DNA of 52,847 nt from an uncultured Ruminococcus sp. (GTDB lineage: Bacteria > Bacillota > Clostridia > Oscillospirales > Acutalibacteraceae), in contig CADASG010000005.1 in the NCBI GenBank assembly GCA_902790475.1, forward strand, positions 1-52,847, written 5' to 3'. A program made the translations under genes and the position numbers. This document shows, piece by piece, positions 1 through 8,288 of the stretch (the first letter of the stretch is position 1; each line of letters begins with the position of its first letter). The notes beneath the pieces were generated by a model. It saw only the letters and a program-made list of their open reading frames with translations. It was not told the DNA's origin and searched no databases.

Positions 1-1079
1 TTTGGAACATGCTGCGAACGCATTATTGCCGATGGTGGTCACATTGTTGCCGATAACCGCCTTTTCAAGTGCAGCACAGCTGTAAAACGCCTTTGTAGGA
101 ATCTCGGTTATACCGCTGCCGATAGTGATCTCGGTAAGGTTCGGACAGTTAGAGAACGATTCCGCCGCAAGCTCGGTAACGGTATTGGGGATGGTGAATG
201 CGCCTGCCTTGCTCTTGGGATAAAGCAGGATCTTTGTCTTTTCCTTATTGAGCAGAGCGCCGTCGACGCTTGCAAAGGTTTGGCTGTTCTTGTCTACCTC
301 AATGCTTTCAAGCGCTGTATCGTTGGTAAAAGCATTGGTGGGCAGCTTAGCGCATGCCGCGTTGACTTTCACGGTTTTAAGTGATACAGCGTCTGCAAAC
401 GCATATTCACCGACGCTTGTCAGTCCCTTGCCAAAGGTAACGGACTCCAACTTGACCGCACCGGAAAAACCTCTGTTGCCAATGGTTTCAAGTGAATCGG
501 GCAGAGTCAGCGCAGTCAGGCTTCTAAGATCGGTGAACGCTCTTTCGTTGATTGTTTTTATTCCCTCGTGCATGATGATGGTTTCAGCCGCAGGGATAGT
601 GTCAAAGCACCAGGAGTTGTCAGGGCAGTCAGGCTTGTACAGTTATAGAACGCCCAACTGCCGATAATTTTCAGCGAATTGCCGAGATTGATGGATTCCA
701 TATTGGAGCAGCCGTTGAACGCGCTGCCGCCGATGGTTTCTATTGTGTCAGGCAGGATGACGCTTGTAATAAAGCTCATTCCCTGAAAAGCTTTATCGCC
801 GATAGCGGTTACTGTCTTGCCGTCAAGCTTTTTAGGTATGACTAGCTCGGCGTCGCTGCCTTTGTAGGAGACTATTTTAACATTTGCATACTCGTTGATA
901 AGCGAGTACGTATAATCTCCGGCTTCAAATGTTTCTTCGGCGCTTGCTTCGCCTGTGATCAATTCAGCAGCGCTTGCATACCAAGAGTGAAGCACATCGC
1001 CCGGTATGATAGTGAGCGCGCTGAAAACGAGGACAAATACAAGTACCATAGAAACGATACGTTTGACTGTTTTCTTCAT
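1..1079 (-). CDS. BspA-type leucine-rich-repeat surface protein, frameshifted, C-terminus beyond window
   Basis: Secreted leucine-rich-repeat protein of the BspA/Treponema LRR type, presumably surface adhesion; the ligand is unknown. The start at 1079 has an upstream GGAGG and a signal peptide (KK, hydrophobic stretch, then ASAAE near residue 38). LRR units with the pattern LxxIxLPxxLxxIGxxAFxxC begin near residue 90. The N-terminal frame meets a stop at 558-560, but LRR coding continues without a break in another frame from about 600 down to position 1 (for example SLTALTLPDSLETIG and KLPTNAFTNDTALESI). That second frame is closed upstream by a stop at 643-645, so one frameshift lies between about 560 and 645. 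It may be a real mutation or a sequence error. The 3' end lies outside the window. Confidence 0.8.
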
Positions 1080-1431
1080 TAGATTTCCTCCGTTCCGTTG
1101 ATAATCAGATCAAACTGCCATTGTATTATATCATAGGCGATATATGGTTTTCTATGGTAAAATACAATAAAGATATCAGAGGATTATCCCGTTATGTGCA
1201 GAATATGTATAGCAAAAAACGCAGAAGCAAAATCCTTGCTAAAAATATATCATTATCCGTGCAAATACTGTATAATAACAACATGTAACAGTTTTGCGAA
1301 ATACACTCAAAAAAATCCCGGTGCGGAATCGGTATGTCATAGCGTGTACTGATTCTTCTATACAATTTAAAGGAACCTCTAATAATTCTCTGCCGCGCAT
1401 AAGCACGAAATTGAATTATCAGAGGTTCCCT
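1080..1431. other. Intergenic region with no gene seen
   Basis: This 352-base stretch holds the ribosome binding site of the LRR gene and an AT-rich upstream region with a TATAAT-like box near 1124-1130 on the minus strand, but no convincing -35 partner. Its right side carries the long inverted repeat described separately at 1367-1433. No open frame with a ribosome binding site was found. Confidence 0.5.
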
Positions 1432-1433
1432 TT
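1367..1433 (-). terminator. Long imperfect hairpin after the fusion gene
   Basis: Left arm AAAGGAACCTCTAATAATTC (from 1369) pairs with the complement of GAATTATC-AGAGGTTCC (1413-1429), about 18 pairs around a 22-base loop. It sits exactly at the stop of the 1432-3582 gene. There is no U-rich tail, so it may be a terminator, an mRNA-stabilising hairpin or a small palindromic repeat. Confidence 0.4.
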
Positions 1434-3582
1434 ATTCAGATTTCATCCCGGTGGCTTGAAGCCAAGCCGCTACATCATCAGACAGCGTATCTCCGCCCGA
1501 GTAGTGTACGGAAAGGCCTTCGCCGATGTTGGAATCCGGCGCGAGCTTGGCGATGGCTGTCAGGCTTTGTCCAAAGCGGCCGCCGCCGTGCGAACAGAAC
1601 GGCAGGATCGTTTTTCCGCTCAGGTCATATTGCTCGAGGAAGGTCGCGATCGGCATTGGGATCGACGCCCACCAGTTGGGATAACCGAGAATGATGGTGT
1701 CGTACTGTCCGATGTTGTCGATCTTTCCTTTGATTTCAGGTCTGTCTTGATTATGCTGGGCTTCCTGCGCCTGCATCAGCACTGTATTGTAATCGGTTGA
1801 ATAGGGCTTGACAAGCTCGATCTCAAAGATATCCGCGTTTGTCTGCTTCTGTATTTCCTGCGCGACTCCGCGCGTGTTGCCGCTCCATGAATAATAGACA
1901 ATCAGTGCTTTTCCGCCGGAGCCACCCTTCACGGTTTCATCAGATACGGTTACGGCTGAAAGCTTGATGTCACCTGCGTTTCTGACAAGCCGAACGCCGA
2001 GGTTGTAGCTTTTCATATCTGATTCTCCTGCGGCGCGGTAGGCGCTGCGCATATTCTTTCCGAAATCATTCCAACCGCCGCCGCGATATACGTGACGCAT
2101 TCCCGATTCTGCACCGTAAGGGTTTTCGTTCTTGTCAGTGTCATATGCACCGTAGATGTCAAAGCACCACTCGTTGACATTGCCGTGCATATCATATAAC
2201 CCCCATGCGTTGGGAGCAAAGCTGCCGACTGCAACCGTAGTCATTCGGTATTCGCCCGGCTTGGCGGTCAAAGCGGAATCATCAAAGTAGTTTTCCTCGA
2301 TCTCATACGGATAGTGACCGTAGAAGTTCGCTTTCCCGGCGTCGAGAGAATGCTCTGCATTAAAAGGCGTCGTCGTACCTGCGCGGCAGGCATACTCCCA
2401 CTCAGCTTCCGTCGGCAGACGATAGCCGTTTGCTGAGCGGTTCCATGTGACGGTTTGACCGGAAACCGTGTACACAGGGGTCAAACCCTCGATCTCGCTC
2501 TTTTTGTTCGCAAAATTCAGCGCTTCAAGATAGCTGATATTCTCAACGGGCAGTTCTTCGCCTGCAAAGGTACTCGGGTTCTTCCCCATTACCTTCCGAT
2601 ACTCCGCCTGTGTGATTTCATAAGGACTGATATAGAAGTCCGCGACAGTTACTTTATGCTGTGTTTCGTCGTTGCCGCGCCAGTTTTCGGTTTCCGGACT
2701 GCCCATCAAAAAGGAACCTCCTTTGATCAGGACATAATTATCCGAAACCTCCTTATGATCTGTTCCGACCGCCTGAGTTGGCGTATCGCTTTGAATCTGA
2801 TTACTCTGCGGAATAGCCCATGAAGCAGACGGATTCTCTTGCGCAGGGTTGAGCGCCGAGTTTAAAACAATACCGCTCACGATCACGGCAATCAACAGTA
2901 AAGCGTACAGCAGTACCGATTTTCTCTTATCCTTTTTTGTGACCGATCTTAATATCAGCGACAGCAAATACGCTGCGAATCCCCACGCAAGGAGCATTGC
3001 GAGGTTTTCTAAAATGACAAGCCACCATGCTTTAGAGTAGTCGAGAAATGCAAAGGGATTCTTGAACAACATGTAGCTGAGCATATCCACCTTAAAAAAC
3101 AGGCAGAAGCCGAATACGGAAATAGCGCTCATGACTGCACCAAGCGCGATCTTGAGTGCCTTATTTTTCAGCTTTGCGCCGATAATGCCGAAATGCAGAC
3201 CGAGGTGCAGCCCCATCAGCACAAACGCCCAATGCGACAGTGCAAGGTGTCCCTGCCTGACGACAGACGAAGGAAGGATACCGTTCATGAAAGGCGTTGC
3301 GAACCGGCTCATCATCATGCCCGATAGTGCCGTACACACAAAGGACAGTAACAACATGACATTGACTGTCAGCTGAAAAATCCGCAGCGGTTGATACTTT
3401 CCCTTGAAAACCGACGCATAGTATTTCCTGTTCAATACCTGATGAACGATCGTCAGCGCGAACATAGTAACGCCCAGCCACTCGTGCGCGAGCTGCTCAG
3501 TCACCTGAAACGCCATCAAAAGCAGTAACGTAACCGTCAATGCCAAATCTATAACTCGTTTGATTATAGTATTCGTTTTCAT
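1432..3582 (-). CDS. Membrane DUF4405-like / SUMF1-like / flavodoxin three-module fusion protein
   Basis: 716 residues in three parts. Residues 1-240 hold about six hydrophobic segments with repeated histidines (H47, H117, H126, H130), resembling DUF4405 cytochrome-b-like membrane domains. Residues 283-535 are a formylglycine-generating-enzyme-type (SUMF1) domain: GGSFLMGS, YRLPTEAEWEYACRAG, GNVNEW, YRGGGW, NLGVRLVR. Residues 558-714 are a flavodoxin fold with YYSWSGNT (FMN phosphate loop), GYPNWW and a conserved C-terminal half. The cysteine pair that follows GGSW in true formylglycine-generating enzymes is absent, so that activity is unlikely. It lies 68 bases after the aldo/keto reductase gene and is probably co-transcribed from the promoter at 4718-4746. 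The role is inferred: membrane-linked flavin/heme redox chemistry. The fusion is unusual because such parts are normally separate genes. Confidence 0.8.
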   Translation of the reverse strand: MKTNTIIKRVIDLALTVTLLLLMAFQVTEQLAHEWLGVTMFALTIVHQVLNRKYYASVFKGKYQPLRIFQLTVNVMLLLSFVCTALSGMMMSRFATPFMNGILPSSVVRQGHLALSHWAFVLMGLHLGLHFGIIGAKLKNKALKIALGAVMSAISVFGFCLFFKVDMLSYMLFKNPFAFLDYSKAWWLVILENLAMLLAWGFAAYLLSLILRSVTKKDKRKSVLLYALLLIAVIVSGIVLNSALNPAQENPSASWAIPQSNQIQSDTPTQAVGTDHKEVSDNYVLIKGGSFLMGSPETENWRGNDETQHKVTVADFYISPYEITQAEYRKVMGKNPSTFAGEELPVENISYLEALNFANKKSEIEGLTPVYTVSGQTVTWNRSANGYRLPTEAEWEYACRAGTTTPFNAEHSLDAGKANFYGHYPYEIEENYFDDSALTAKPGEYRMTTVAVGSFAPNAWGLYDMHGNVNEWCFDIYGAYDTDKNENPYGAESGMRHVYRGGGWNDFGKNMRSAYRAAGESDMKSYNLGVRLVRNAGDIKLSAVTVSDETVKGGSGGKALIVYYSWSGNTRGVAQEIQKQTNADIFEIELVKPYSTDYNTVLMQAQEAQHNQDRPEIKGKIDNIGQYDTIILGYPNWWASIPMPIATFLEQYDLSGKTILPFCSHGGGRFGQSLTAIAKLAPDSNIGEGLSVHYSGGDTLSDDVAAWLQATGMKSE

Positions 3583-3614
3583 TCAATCCACACCTTTCAA
3601 TTAGAATAGCGTTT

Positions 3615-3640
3615 AAGCTCCGTGCGGTCACACGGAGCTT
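3615..3640 (-). other. Intergenic hairpin between aldo/keto reductase and fusion gene
   Basis: AAGCTCCGTG (3615-3624) pairs perfectly with CACGGAGCTT (3631-3640) around a 6-base loop, just past the stop of the upstream gene. Without a T-run it is more likely an mRNA-processing or partial-attenuation hairpin than a full terminator. Confidence 0.45.
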
Positions 3641-3650
3641 TTGTGTCCGC

Positions 3651-4586
3651 TTATTTCATCTCCTTTTCCCAAAAACGGATCGTGTTGATATTAAGGCTGT
3701 CCGCCACCTTTTCAAGTTCGGCGGTTTCTTCCTGTGTCAATGCGATATTAGCTGCTTTTACAGCGTCCTCAACATGCTTTTCTTTTGTCACTCCGATAAT
3801 CGGTAAAGTGCCTTTGGCGATAGCCCAAGCTACCGGGATCTGCGCGATTTCAACATTGTATTTATCGGCGAGCTTTTTGAGTTCGGCGTTCAGTACTTCT
3901 ATCTTGTCAAGCACGGGATTATACGCGTCTGCTCTCGCCGAACCAGCGGGCATAGGATTAGCAGTATCATATTTGCCCGACAGTGCGCCTTGCTCGAGCA
4001 CCATATAAGAGAAGAAAACGATGTCGTTTTCCTTGCAGTAGTCGAGTATTCCGGAAGTCTCGGAGGAACGGTTGATAAGGCTGTAGTGATTCTGAACCGC
4101 GCCGAGCTTCAAGCCGTGCGATATTAAGATCTCGTTTGCCTGCTTGATCTCCGCAAGGTTATGATTGGAAACGCCGAGAATCGGCACATCTTCCCTTCCC
4201 TCAAAATACTTTGCCATTTCCTCAGTCCACTTAGGCGCGTCCCATACGTTGTGTATCCAGTAAATGTCGAAATGACTTAGCTTCATCAAATCAAGCTGCA
4301 TTTCGATCATATCCTTGAACGCCGTTGCGCTTTCAGGATTCGCGCACTGAGGGGTGAATTTGTCGGATACAAGATAAGAGCCTTCTTCACAGTCTGCGAC
4401 AAAATCAGCGAGTACCTTTTCGCTTGTTCCCATTCCGTAAGCATAAGCAGTATCCCAGAGGTTCAAGCCGTTCTTCATAGCTGTGTCAAAAATCGGACGA
4501 AGCTGCTCTGCGGTCAGGCTGTTTCCAAATGTTCCGTCGTTGCCCCAAGCCCACGCGCCGAGAGCGATTTTAGGTAAGTATTTCAT
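3651..4586 (-). CDS. Aldo/keto reductase
   Basis: 311 residues, the usual length for this NAD(P)H-dependent oxidoreductase family, which reduces aldehydes and ketones in the cytoplasm. Visible family features are LGAWAWGN at the N-terminus, the catalytic aspartate and tyrosine in LWDTAYAYG, the lysine in SDKF, IYWIHN for the active-site histidine strand, and GVSNHNL later. The start at 4586 has AAAGGAG seven bases upstream. It is the first gene of a two-gene unit with the flavodoxin fusion and lies behind a strong promoter flanked by TetR-type palindromes, which suggests induction by a small toxic or redox-active molecule. The substrate cannot be told from sequence. Confidence 0.9.
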   Translation of the reverse strand: MKYLPKIALGAWAWGNDGTFGNSLTAEQLRPIFDTAMKNGLNLWDTAYAYGMGTSEKVLADFVADCEEGSYLVSDKFTPQCANPESATAFKDMIEMQLDLMKLSHFDIYWIHNVWDAPKWTEEMAKYFEGREDVPILGVSNHNLAEIKQANEILISHGLKLGAVQNHYSLINRSSETSGILDYCKENDIVFFSYMVLEQGALSGKYDTANPMPAGSARADAYNPVLDKIEVLNAELKKLADKYNVEIAQIPVAWAIAKGTLPIIGVTKEKHVEDAVKAANIALTQEETAELEKVADSLNINTIRFWEKEMK

Positions 4587-4696
4587 AATTTCATAACTCC
4601 TTTGTATATTTTTCTTTTGATTACAAGTGTAGGCTGTATCACAGATATAATAGAAGTTCTAAAAAACTGAATCATATATCCTTGCAGCACGCATTC

Positions 4697-4709
4697 TGAC
4701 ACTGTGTCA
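4697..4709. promoter_or_regulatory. Palindromic operator, site 1 (TetR-type)
   Basis: Perfect palindrome TGACAC-T-GTGTCA. It falls just downstream of the -10 box at 4718-4723, over the expected transcription start, a classical repressor position. No tetR gene is visible in this window. Confidence 0.7.
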
Positions 4710-4717
4710 GTAACTAT

Positions 4718-4746
4718 ATTATACATGTATTCTGACACGGTGTCAA
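4718..4746 (-). promoter_or_regulatory. Sigma-A promoter of the aldo/keto reductase operon
   Basis: On the minus strand TTGACA (4746-4741), a 17-base spacer and TATAAT (4723-4718), a perfect vegetative consensus. The -35 box overlaps operator site 2. The leader to the ATG at 4586 is about 120 bases. Confidence 0.85.
4733..4745. promoter_or_regulatory. Palindromic operator, site 2 (TetR-type)
   Basis: Perfect palindrome TGACAC-G-GTGTCA, the same half-sites as site 1 and 36 bases from it. It shares bases with the -35 box, so an occupied site would block RNA polymerase. Confidence 0.7.
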
Positions 4747-4750
4747 TACA

Positions 4751-4797
4751 AAATCAAAAAATTTCGCTGTGAATTTTTCAAATCACAATTCACAGCG
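4751..4797 (-). terminator. Rho-independent terminator after exonuclease III gene
   Basis: Minus-strand stem CGCTGTGAATT / AATTCACAGCG (4797-4787 with 4775-4765), followed by AAATTTTTTGATTTT. It separates the xth transcript from the aldo/keto reductase promoter. Confidence 0.7.
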
Positions 4798-5030
4798 TTA
4801 TACTTTTTCTATTCTTTTAATTTTTCTGTGAGTGTGTTGACAAGCAGCTCGGAAATCGGTGTAATAGCTTGATGTTTTCTCCGGATAATCAATCATGAAA
4901 AAGACCACACAATGCAGCACTTGATGCATCTGCAAGCTGAGCGCCTTGAATTATGCGAGTTGCCTTAGAGAAAACCATTCGGCTGTCTGTTTTGATTTTG
5001 TGGGATTAGGCGGCACTATAAATCTGCTGT
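4798..5030. repeat. Spacer with one degenerate AGGCAA-family repeat end
   Basis: No gene seen. Bases 4941-4966 (GCGCCTTGAATTATGCGAGT, then TGCCTT) match the right end of the palindromic repeats at 20844, 22847 and 50036. The left end is not recognisable, so this is a decayed copy. Confidence 0.5.
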
Positions 5031-5789
5031 CTATAAATCTACTGACAATTCGACGGGGCAGTGGTCGGAGCCTAATACTTCGGTGTGGATATCGGCGCTG
5101 ACGAGCTTATCCTTTAGCGAGTCGGAGGTGATAAAATAGTCTATGCGCCAGCCCGCGTTCTTTTCACGCGCACGGAAGCGGTAAGACCACCACGAGTAAA
5201 CGCCCTCGCGGTCAGGATAAAAATATCGGTAGGTATCGGTGAAGCCGCCCGACAACAGCGCAGTCATCTTGGCGCGCTCTTCATCGGTAAAGCCTGCGTT
5301 TTTTCGGTTGGTTTTAGGGTTTTTCAGGTCTATCTCATTGTGAGCCACATTGAGGTCGCCGCAGAGGATGACAGGCTTTTTTTCCGCAAGCGCCTGCAAA
5401 TACTTTAAAAAATCGTCCTCCCACGTCATGCGGTAATCCAGTCGGCGCAGCTCGTTCTGCGAATTTGGGGTGTAGCAGGTGACTACGTAATAGTCGTCAA
5501 ACTCAGCGGTGATCACCCTTCCCTCACGGTCGTGCTCCTCGATCCCTATTCCGTACGCAACGCTCAGAGGTTCGGTCTTTGTGAACAGCGCTGTACCCGA
5601 GTAGCCCTTTTTTTCGGCGTAGTTCCAATACTGATAATAGCCTTCGAGCGGCAGATCTATTTGACCCTCCTGAAGCTTTGTCTCCTGAATGCAAAAAACA
5701 TCCGCGTCGATCTCATTAAAGAAATCCATAAAGCCCTTTGTTACACAGGCACGCAGCCCGTTGACATTCCATGAAATCAGTTTTTTCAT
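5031..5789 (-). CDS. xth: Exodeoxyribonuclease III (AP endonuclease)
   Basis: 252 residues, normal for the ExoIII/APE1 family. It cleaves at abasic sites and degrades 3' ends in base-excision repair. Conserved motifs in order: SWNVNGLRA (N7-type asparagine), CIQETKLQ (metal-binding glutamate), [13 protein letters not shown], the active-site [16 protein letters not shown] segment, and the C-terminal GSDHCPV with the catalytic histidine. The start at 5789 has GGGGGAAG upstream and a promoter at 5813-5841. It is a single-gene unit, divergent from sigK and closed by the terminator at 4751-4797. Confidence 0.95.
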   Translation of the reverse strand: MKKLISWNVNGLRACVTKGFMDFFNEIDADVFCIQETKLQEGQIDLPLEGYYQYWNYAEKKGYSGTALFTKTEPLSVAYGIGIEEHDREGRVITAEFDDYYVVTCYTPNSQNELRRLDYRMTWEDDFLKYLQALAEKKPVILCGDLNVAHNEIDLKNPKTNRKNAGFTDEERAKMTALLSGGFTDTYRYFYPDREGVYSWWSYRFRAREKNAGWRIDYFITSDSLKDKLVSADIHTEVLGSDHCPVELSVDL

Positions 5790-5812
5790 TCAACTTCCCC
5801 CTTTACCCTATC

Positions 5813-5841
5813 AGTATACTGTATCGCCGCATTTTTGGCAA
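5813..5841 (-). promoter_or_regulatory. Sigma-A promoter of xth
   Basis: TTGCCA (5841-5836), 17-base spacer, TATACT (5818-5813) on the minus strand, about 25 bases before the start codon. Confidence 0.65.
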
Positions 5842-5873
5842 GAGGTCAGCATAGATTTTATTGAGGTGGTTAT

Positions 5874-6566
5874 ATGCAATTTTTGGGGTTACTGGCGCAT
5901 TATCTGTGTTTTTTTATTCTGCATGTATGCGGCAGCGGCGCATTTCCGAAGCCGCTGTCCGAAAAAAAGGAGCGCGAATACCTTAGCCGTATGTCAGAAG
6001 GAGACGAACAGGCGCGTCAGATACTTATCGAACACAATCTGCGGCTGGTAGCGCATATCGTCAAAAAGTATCACGTTTCCGACGATGAACGCGACGATTT
6101 GGTCTCCATCGGCACCATCGGACTGATAAAGGCGGTCAACACCTTTAAGCCCGATAAAAACATCCGCCTGAGCTCCTACGCGAGCCGTTGTATTGAAAAT
6201 GAGATTTTGATGCACTTTCGCAGCGCCAAAAAAAGCGCTCAGGACGTGTCGCTCAGCGAAACCATCGACACCGATAAGGACGGCAATCAACTGACCCTGC
6301 TGGATATTTTAGCGGTGGAGGACGATATTCTCGACAACCTCGACAGAAAGCTCAACACACAAAAGCTGGGACAGTATATAAAGGATGAGCTAACCGAACG
6401 GGAACAAAGGGTAATCATCATGCGCTACGGGCTTGACGGAAGCAAGCCCGTGACCCAGAAGGACATTGCCAAGCTGATGAATATTTCACGCTCATATGTC
6501 AGCCGAATCGAAACCAAGGCGCTGAAAAAGCTGCGAAAGCGCTATGACAGCAGCTCGAATCTATGA
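5874..6566 (+). CDS. sigK: RNA polymerase sigma-K factor (late mother-cell sporulation sigma)
   Basis: 230 residues, colinear with Bacillus SigK. Residues 1-22 are a hydrophobic pro-sequence of the kind removed by the SpoIVFB intramembrane protease. Next comes AFPKPLS, then region 2 with EHNLRLVAHIVKKY, SIGTIGLIKA and the -10 recognition stretch SYASRCIENEILMHFR, then region 4 with a helix-turn-helix ending in ISRSYVSRIETKALKKL. It directs late mother-cell transcription, including dipicolinate synthesis in known sporeformers, and dpaAB lies about 17 kb away in this window. The start has GAGGTGG nearby. The gene is continuous, with no skin-like prophage interruption. Confidence 0.93.
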   Translation: MQFLGLLAHYLCFFILHVCGSGAFPKPLSEKKEREYLSRMSEGDEQARQILIEHNLRLVAHIVKKYHVSDDERDDLVSIGTIGLIKAVNTFKPDKNIRLSSYASRCIENEILMHFRSAKKSAQDVSLSETIDTDKDGNQLTLLDILAVEDDILDNLDRKLNTQKLGQYIKDELTEREQRVIIMRYGLDGSKPVTQKDIAKLMNISRSYVSRIETKALKKLRKRYDSSSNL

Positions 6567-6579
6567 TCACATATATATA

Positions 6580-6645
6580 GCATCAGGGACTGAAACTGAG
6601 CATCAATAAACAAACTTTTATTGCAGCTTAGTATCAGTCCCTTAT
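6580..6645. terminator. Bidirectional terminator between sigK and rnmV
   Basis: AGGGACTGAAACTGAGCATC (6585-6604) forms an imperfect long hairpin with GCAGCTTAGTATCAGTCCCT (6623-6642), and T-rich bases lie on both sides. It ends two convergent genes and overlaps the 3' end of rnmV. Confidence 0.65.
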
Positions 6646-7224
6646 TTCGGATAATACGTTTTTTAATTCTTCAAGAGAATATAGACAATTGACAGCGGTG
6701 AGCATGGCGTTGGTGGTAAGATAGGTTGGCATATTCAACCGCCGCAGCAGCCTTTGACGAAGGTGTGCGGCGTTTTGCGTACCCGTTAAGCCGAGTGAAT
6801 AAAGATCAGCTTTTGTGATCTTGGGCGATAAAACGGCTTTTTCTCCGATAATTGTCGCTCCGCTGCGCCTGACAGCTTCAATGATAACTTCGTCGGTAAC
6901 ACCCTCAACGCCCAAAAGACCTTCCTTGCCCGGTGCGGACTTGCGCTTTTCTTTACCGCTGATTTGAGGTATATAAGCGTGCCTGATCTGCTCCGACGGG
7001 ATCGAGCCGCGCAGAAAGTTGCGTATAACAAAGCCTGCGGAATCGCTGTCTGTAAACACAAGAATACCGCGGGTCGCGGCGATTTGACGTATCAGACTCT
7101 GCCTTTCCTTATCGGAAAACACACGAAAGCCGTTGGTTTCGATAATCGGAGCGTCGATTATTCCGCTGAGCTTGATTTTATCATATCTGCCCTCAACGAT
7201 CACTGCTTCCTTTAGCTTTATCAT
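6634..7224 (-). CDS. rnmV: Ribonuclease M5 (5S rRNA maturation)
   Basis: 196 residues, a Toprim-domain endonuclease that trims precursor 5S rRNA in low-GC Gram-positive bacteria. The Toprim motifs are the glutamate in AVIVEGRYDK and the acidic pair in LVFTDSDSAG, followed by the family-typical HAYIPQ, KSAPGKEGLLGVEG and the DLYSLGL..G region. I prefer the ATG at 7224 over the TTG at 7227: the ATG overlaps the holA stop as TGATG, a coupled arrangement, with GGGAGGG upstream. It is the last gene of the hit-PRTase-comEC-holA operon. Confidence 0.92.
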   Translation of the reverse strand: MIKLKEAVIVEGRYDKIKLSGIIDAPIIETNGFRVFSDKERQSLIRQIAATRGILVFTDSDSAGFVIRNFLRGSIPSEQIRHAYIPQISGKEKRKSAPGKEGLLGVEGVTDEVIIEAVRRSGATIIGEKAVLSPKITKADLYSLGLTGTQNAAHLRQRLLRRLNMPTYLTTNAMLTAVNCLYSLEELKNVLSEIRD

Positions 7225-8267
7225 CAAACGCCGCCCTCCCTTACTATAAGCAGCAGCCGCGCGATCAGCTGTTCCAAATAAAGCCTGTGATTGACGGTAA
7301 GCGTTTTGAAGCTGCCATCAGCCTCTGTAAGCGCGTCAAGACAATTGCGCAGCGCCTGAGTGCTTACTCGCGAGGTCGAGGAGCGCGCACGTTTCAGCGC
7401 GAACGATCGCCCTTTGTAACTGAAATCCGAAGCAACCTGCGCCATAGTAACGCCGCATTCATCAGCCACGCGCATCCGATAAGCGTCAATGAATGCCATT
7501 GAGAGCACATAGAGCATCATCAAAGGCTCTTCCTTTTGATAAAAAAGCTGATTGAGGATAGCAAACGCTTTTTCGCCTCTGCCCTCCAGCACCGCGTCGG
7601 ACAGCGCGAATACTCTTGTTTCCAAATTGACCGTCGCAAGCTTGTTGATATCGTCCATCGTGATCTCTTCGCCCTTGGCATAGGCGCTGATCTTATCAAT
7701 TTCATTGCGCAGCAGATTCAGATCCGTGCCGCAGTACGAAATAAGCTTGGCGGCATTTACACGCGAGATCATCTTGCCGTTTTCGTTAGCCCATTTCGCC
7801 GCGTACCGCTCCAGAGTGCCTCGGTCAAGCTCCTTGAACTCGCAGACGGAACCGTATTTTTTTGCCTTTTTTATAATCGAAGTCAAAGCGGCTGCGTTCC
7901 TTTTCGGCACGTATGAGGGCATGGAAAGGATAATAACGGTGCCGCTGACCGGTCGGGCGAGGATATCCTTGAAACGCGCAATCTCGTCGGCGTTCATCAA
8001 ATCCAAAAAAACATCGCTGATCAGCACACAGTTGTACTCGCTCATGAAAGGTACTATCTGCACTGCGGCAGCCAGCTCGTCAAGGTCTACCTCACCGCCG
8101 AAGCGATGAAAATAAAAATCGGACGGGTTCTTTCCTGCCACAGCCTCAACCAGTTTTTCGGTGTAGCGCTTGATAAACATCTGTTCCGTGCCGTAAATGA
8201 CATAGATCGGCGAAAAATCCTTTTTCTTTATTTGTTTTTTCAGCTCGGCTTCGGTTATTTCAGGCAT
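7224..8267 (-). CDS. holA: DNA polymerase III subunit delta
   Basis: 347 residues, normal length for the clamp-loader delta subunit, which opens the sliding clamp in the DnaX complex. The N-terminus PIYVIYGTEQMFIKRY is the degenerate AAA+ start typical of HolA, with no functional Walker A. The middle part has VIILSMPSYVPKRNA and LLRNEIDKISAYA, and a helical collar domain follows from about residue 210. It follows comEC by 21 bases, an arrangement common in Firmicutes, and overlaps rnmV by one base. Confidence 0.93.
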   Translation of the reverse strand: MPEITEAELKKQIKKKDFSPIYVIYGTEQMFIKRYTEKLVEAVAGKNPSDFYFHRFGGEVDLDELAAAVQIVPFMSEYNCVLISDVFLDLMNADEIARFKDILARPVSGTVIILSMPSYVPKRNAAALTSIIKKAKKYGSVCEFKELDRGTLERYAAKWANENGKMISRVNAAKLISYCGTDLNLLRNEIDKISAYAKGEEITMDDINKLATVNLETRVFALSDAVLEGRGEKAFAILNQLFYQKEEPLMMLYVLSMAFIDAYRMRVADECGVTMAQVASDFSYKGRSFALKRARSSTSRVSTQALRNCLDALTEADGSFKTLTVNHRLYLEQLIARLLLIVREGGV

Positions 8268-8288
8268 ATATACCTCCGGTTATTCACG

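Noticed and set aside
283-1079. Treating the LRR gene as complete and ending at 558
   Set aside because: LRR coding continues in another frame to the window edge, so the stop reflects a frameshift and not the natural end.
1294-1800. Long open frame on the plus strand over the end of the fusion gene
   Set aside because: No ribosome binding site and no recognisable protein. It is antisense to a clear flavodoxin domain.
1932-2735. Calling the SUMF1-like domain a formylglycine-generating enzyme
   Set aside because: The active-site cysteine pair after the GGGW motif is missing, and no sulfatase gene is nearby.
5850-5857. Sigma-E-like -10 box CATAGATT before sigK
   Set aside because: No suitable -35 partner, and the start site would fall on the ribosome binding site.
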